Under the pieces are notes generated by a model. That model was not told the origin of the DNA, did not search any database, and saw only the letters and a list, made by a program, of their open reading frames with translations. A stretch of DNA of 64,000 nt from Macropodus opercularis (taxonomy: Eukaryota; Chordata; Actinopteri; Anabantiformes; Osphronemidae), in assembly GCA_030770545.1 (NCBI GenBank), contig CM061100.1, forward strand, positions 10,754,501 through 10,818,500. Direction: 5' to 3'. The position numbers and the translations under genes were made by a program. Numbering within the stretch: position 1 is the first letter of the stretch; each line of letters opens with the position of its first letter. Of the stretch, positions 60,943-64,000 are shown piece by piece.

Positions 60943-61078
60943 GCCACTTTATTAGGTACACCTGTACAGATAAAGCTCTGCCATTAATCATCCTCTTATG
61001 AACTGAGAATTTAAAATGCTGTAAAAGTATAATTGATGTCTGAGTTGCTATTTTGAATTGATTTAGTCTGTACAGGTG
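60943..61078. mobile_element. Fragment resembling a Tc1/mariner-type transposon end
   Basis: The segment GCCACTTTATTAGGTACACC at 60943-60962 matches the sequence that, as I recall, marks the termini of a widespread fish Tc1-like transposon, whose other end reads ggtgtacctaataaagtggc. Here it is followed by CACCTGTACAGA (60959-60970), whose exact inverted copy TCTGTACAGGTG sits at 61067-61078. No transposase frame lies between them, so this is at most a short non-autonomous or deleted copy about 136 bp long. Confidence 0.55.
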
Positions 61079-61139
61079 GTCTGTGCTTGTAAATGCAGTA
61101 TTGCTGATCCGGTCAGCTGTTGCAGGCAGCATAAAGACA

Positions 61140-61265
61140 TGGAGCGCTCGTTTCCAGGCGGTTCGCCCATGCCATGCCGCCGAGGTCACGTTCCACCCGC
61201 GTCTTGACTTTCGCTTCTCGGCGGGCCAGAGTGTGCGCGGCCTTGTATTTTGCTGCCGTGATGCA
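61140..61265. promoter_or_regulatory. Small CpG-dense block in intron 2
   Basis: About 15 CpGs in about 125 bp by hand count, including CCGCCGAGG and GTGCGCGGCC. It lies just downstream of the transposon-end fragment. Function is unknown; composition is the only evidence. Confidence 0.2.
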
Positions 61266-63589
61266 GTCTCTTTTTGAATGACACGTAAAATATGTGGCGC
61301 GTTCTGTCTGTGTGGGAGTCGCAGTAAATAAATAAATGCTATGTGTCCTGTGGGAGACGCACAAGTAAACAGCGATGATGAGCTTTAAGCAGCTTGACGT
61401 GAGACTATAAATGTGCTGGTTTATCAGCAGCGTAGGTGTTGTCAGCTGTGTGGTTTTTTGGGTTTTTTTTTTGCGCAGGCCACATTTACTGTGCATCTGC
61501 GTCCCTGTGCTTTGTGGACTTATTTTTATTTTTTCCTTCTCTGTTTCTTTCCGAATTCCGTTGACACAATGGATGTAATTATTCCAGAAGGCTAAATTAT
61601 GTAACCGTTTGTCAGAAACCCAATGAGCCGAAATGTTTCTGTTAACATTTGAAGCAACGATGCGATTGTCGGGATGCCAAAATAGATCTTAACAGCTGAC
61701 ACGAGTTTCCACAAGTGCAGAAATGGAAGAGTCTGGTGATTTGAACACAATACATTTGGCTTTTTTAAATGTAGTCGCTCTTATTTAGTGTTAACTTTCC
61801 TTTGGGGAACCATTAACCGTGACGTGTGACTAATTACCTGAGCATATGTGCAAATTTCAGTAGTTCCGGGTGAATTGTTTGTACGTGAGCTTCCCAGGCT
61901 GAGGTGTGCCAAAGTCAAGGTCTAGCCAGCTAATGAAGTTTCCCTCTAATATAATTAATTACAGCGCTTATCTGACCAGACAAAAGCAGACTGGATGGAT
62001 TATATTGGGATGCAACGTCTTGCCGCTGGACGGCCGACTGGGAAATGGATCATGATTATCTAGCAGTTAGAAACGCACACCGACCCCATCACCTCATATC
62101 AGATCAATTAACTGCAAGGCTCCATTCCCGTGCCACAGTCAGTATCCTGAAGGCAACGGCAATCTAGAGAGGAAAAATAAGAGGACTGCTAGAGGACCGA
62201 CGTTTGCATGAATTTTGCAAGATCTGTAGATTGATTGCATGCAAAGACGGGCATGAGTAGACATGAGCAGGAGTGGATTTGCCCCAGGCGCACACTCGAG
62301 CAAAGACCATCTGTGCGAAAGTTTAAAATGCTGAGAAACAGTCAAGACACAAATTCTCACTTTATGAACGCGCAGCGGGACTAAAAGGGAGAGAAGAAGA
62401 AAACCGCTTGATAGTGTGAGTCTTGGCCGACGGGAGCTTGTTAAATGAACTTGGTTGTGATGTTCATATGTATATGCACTGTTGAAAAGGGATAAAAATA
62501 GTGAAAGTTGAATTTTCAACCTGCTTCCTGGCAAAGGATTAAAAGAAAAAAGATGCATAGTAAACCTCACTGCAGCACAGAGCAGCAAACGTTCGCTTCG
62601 CCCTATGTTCCACTTTGCCTACGCACCCTCCCCATGGTCCTTTTGGCACCGTGTGCTCATAAAGTTATGTCGCACAGCCTCTAGGATAAAAATTGTCACA
62701 TCATGGTGCCTAGAGCAAATTGCCAACGGTCGATGTCTCTGCGTTTTTGGGGTTTACAGAAGTTGTAGTCTGTCAGTATTTTAGTCACATCCCACTGCTC
62801 ACACATCCCTTGACAGTCGGTTGGTTGGAATCGTGGTGCTTGGTCTCTGTAATACCCAGCGGCTCCGACATGACAGCTCACGGGTGTGATGTTCGGAGGT
62901 TTAATACAGTACGTCTAACTGTAGATGGCTTAGCAACCAGTGGCAGCTTCTAACGGTGCGGTGGCAACCAGAGACTGTCTGTGAAAGTGCAATACCGTAT
63001 TTTTCTGCTTCGGGGGAAGAAGCGCAGGCATCTTTATCGCTCCCTGGCCGACGCTCTCCATATTCAGTCACTAAATTACTTCTTCTGCCTCTGATGGCGG
63101 GGTAAAAGGAAACGATAAGTCTAAAGGCGTGAATGTGAAATGTATACGTTGCATAAATGGCAGTTTCGTACGGGATGCTTTAAAGCAGGTGCTTCTGACA
63201 GACTGGAGAAAAAGCTCCTGAGAGAACCGATAGGAGGAGGTGGGCCTGCTCCGCGGAGGCATGAAAGAGAGGGTAGCACACACTGTACCTGCTGTTTTCA
63301 TCTATACTGCTCAATAGAACCTGTGTTTTGGTCTGAGGGGGGTTGGAAAACTATGTAATTTGGCTTTACGAACATCCGGTTGACAGTAAAACCAGTGTCA
63401 AGAAGAAAATACACTAAAAATAAATAAGAAATTAAAAGTTTTTTTAAGTGTCCAACTTAAGTCTGAGATTTTTTTTTCAAAATGTTTTCTTGACGTTGTT
63501 TGGTGATTTTATCCACACATTATCAGATTGAGGTTTCCTGTATAAACATGTGCTTGTTGACAGACAGAGATACACAAAATATCAATAAG

Positions 63590-63590
<1 letters not shown>
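61266..63590. other. Intronic stretch without genes
   Basis: Non-coding. It holds a T-run near 61454-61472 and the candidate regulatory block at 61800-62150. A 149-codon minus-strand open frame at 62139-62588 has no recognisable domain. Confidence 0.6.
61800..62150. promoter_or_regulatory. Candidate conserved non-coding element in intron 2
   Basis: A long repeat-free block with GACTAATTACCTGAGCATAT near 61827-61846, TATAATTAATTACAGCGC near 61949-61966, GGATCATGATTATC near 62047-62060, and GATCAATTAACTG near 62102-62114. The density of homeodomain-type cores and lack of simple repeats over 350 bp are typical of vertebrate enhancers. Conservation was not tested. Confidence 0.27.

Positions 63591-63618
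<28 letters not shown>
63591..63618 (+). repeat. (TAA)9 microsatellite
   Basis: 28 bp of perfect TAA repeats followed by a CTATCTATATATC patch. Confidence 0.95.
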
Positions 63619-63620
<2 letters not shown>

Positions 63621-63712
63621 ATACATACAGAATCTATCTATATATCTTGTGAGGGTGCTGGAGTCTGACCCCCGATGAATGGCAGCCATCTCTGTTGATC
63701 CATTGCAGGCAC

Positions 63713-63771
63713 GTTCATGCTCACACCGTCACCAATTAACCTAAGCTGAGGAAATCAACTCCACACAGAGC
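63713..63771 (-). mobile_element. Second SINE relic (DANA/mermaid or V-SINE-like body), antisense
   Basis: TCACACCGTCACCAATTAAC at 63721-63740, then CTAAGC and CAACTCCACACAGAG at 63757-63771, are the antisense forms of two body modules of common teleost SINEs (ttaggttaattggtgac and ctgtgtggagtttg). The sequence between them is deleted and no tRNA-like head is seen. It is in the same orientation as the relic at 46111-46224. Confidence 0.5.
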
Positions 63772-64000
63772 ATTTTCTACAGTATTCCCTCTCACACTTG
63801 TTTTCAATCTATTGCTTAGTGATTTGGGATTTATGACTTGTTGCATCCTTGGGTTGTTGCAACTCAGTCTGAATATTTCAGCCGTGTTCAATCCAAAACA
63901 GTATTTATTTTGTTTTTATTTTTTGCCTATGCCCGGAAGCTTGTGTGAAAGCTTTAGCACATCACGGTCCCATTTGTTTGCACACCGCATCTTTTGCTCT

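Larger units (their letters stand above)
43403..61139. other. Intronic stretch without genes
   Basis: Non-coding. It includes a purine-rich tract around 43560-43770, G-runs near 45419-45429, 47635-47644 and 57718-57727, T-runs near 46832-46847, 48350-48362, 55307-55324 and 55962-55977, a SINE relic at 46111-46224, two candidate regulatory blocks (49190-49460, 50700-50945), and a short (CA)9 at 60287-60304. The longest open frames (175 codons at 51270-51797 and 164 codons at 59390-59884, both minus strand) carry no recognisable domain. Confidence 0.6.

Noticed and set aside
62139..62588. 149-codon minus-strand open frame
   Set aside because: No domain or splice context, and it overlaps the end of a candidate non-coding regulatory block.

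Overview
The window looks like vertebrate, most likely teleost fish, genomic DNA. The grounds are one perfectly spliced vertebrate-type coding exon inside very long introns, abundant dinucleotide microsatellites (mostly GT/CA), fragments that resemble teleost tRNA-derived SINEs, and a fragment resembling the end of a fish Tc1/mariner-type transposon. There are no operons, no ribosome-binding-site/ORF architecture and no long ORFs, so the sequence is not prokaryotic. The species cannot be named from the sequence.

The only protein-coding segment I can support is a 117-bp, 39-codon, phase-0 exon on the + strand at 34931-35047. It encodes the second half of the N-terminal calponin-homology (CH) domain of a VAV-family Rho/Rac guanine-nucleotide exchange factor. 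Diagnostic residues identify it as vav2 rather than vav1 or vav3. A pyrimidine-rich tract ending in CAG precedes it and AAG|GTGAGT follows it. It corresponds to exon 2 of vertebrate VAV2.

Positions 1-34930 are therefore inferred to be the 3' part of vav2 intron 1, and 35048-64000 the 5' part of intron 2. I found no exon 1 (the start of the CH domain) and no exon 3 in the window. Both introns are thus at least about 34.9 kb and 28.9 kb long here, as expected for the large 5' introns of this gene.

The intronic sequence holds: long (GT)n arrays at 4233-4392, 37593-37734 and 43357-43402; a (CA)n array at 7294-7338; an (AT)n array at 17419-17490; smaller arrays; homopolymer T, C and G runs; two or three antisense tRNA-derived SINE relics (6070-6170, 46111-46224, 63713-63771); a transposon-end fragment at 60943-61078; and several CpG-dense or homeodomain-motif-rich blocks that are candidate regulatory elements (7800-8140, 20490-20725, 33980-34260, 38270-38650, 49190-49460, 50700-50945, 61140-61265, 61800-62150). 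The regulatory candidates are inferences from base composition and motifs only. I did not find a previously undescribed biological system; the most interesting leads are the candidate intronic enhancers and a perfect 15-bp hairpin at 6605-6642.
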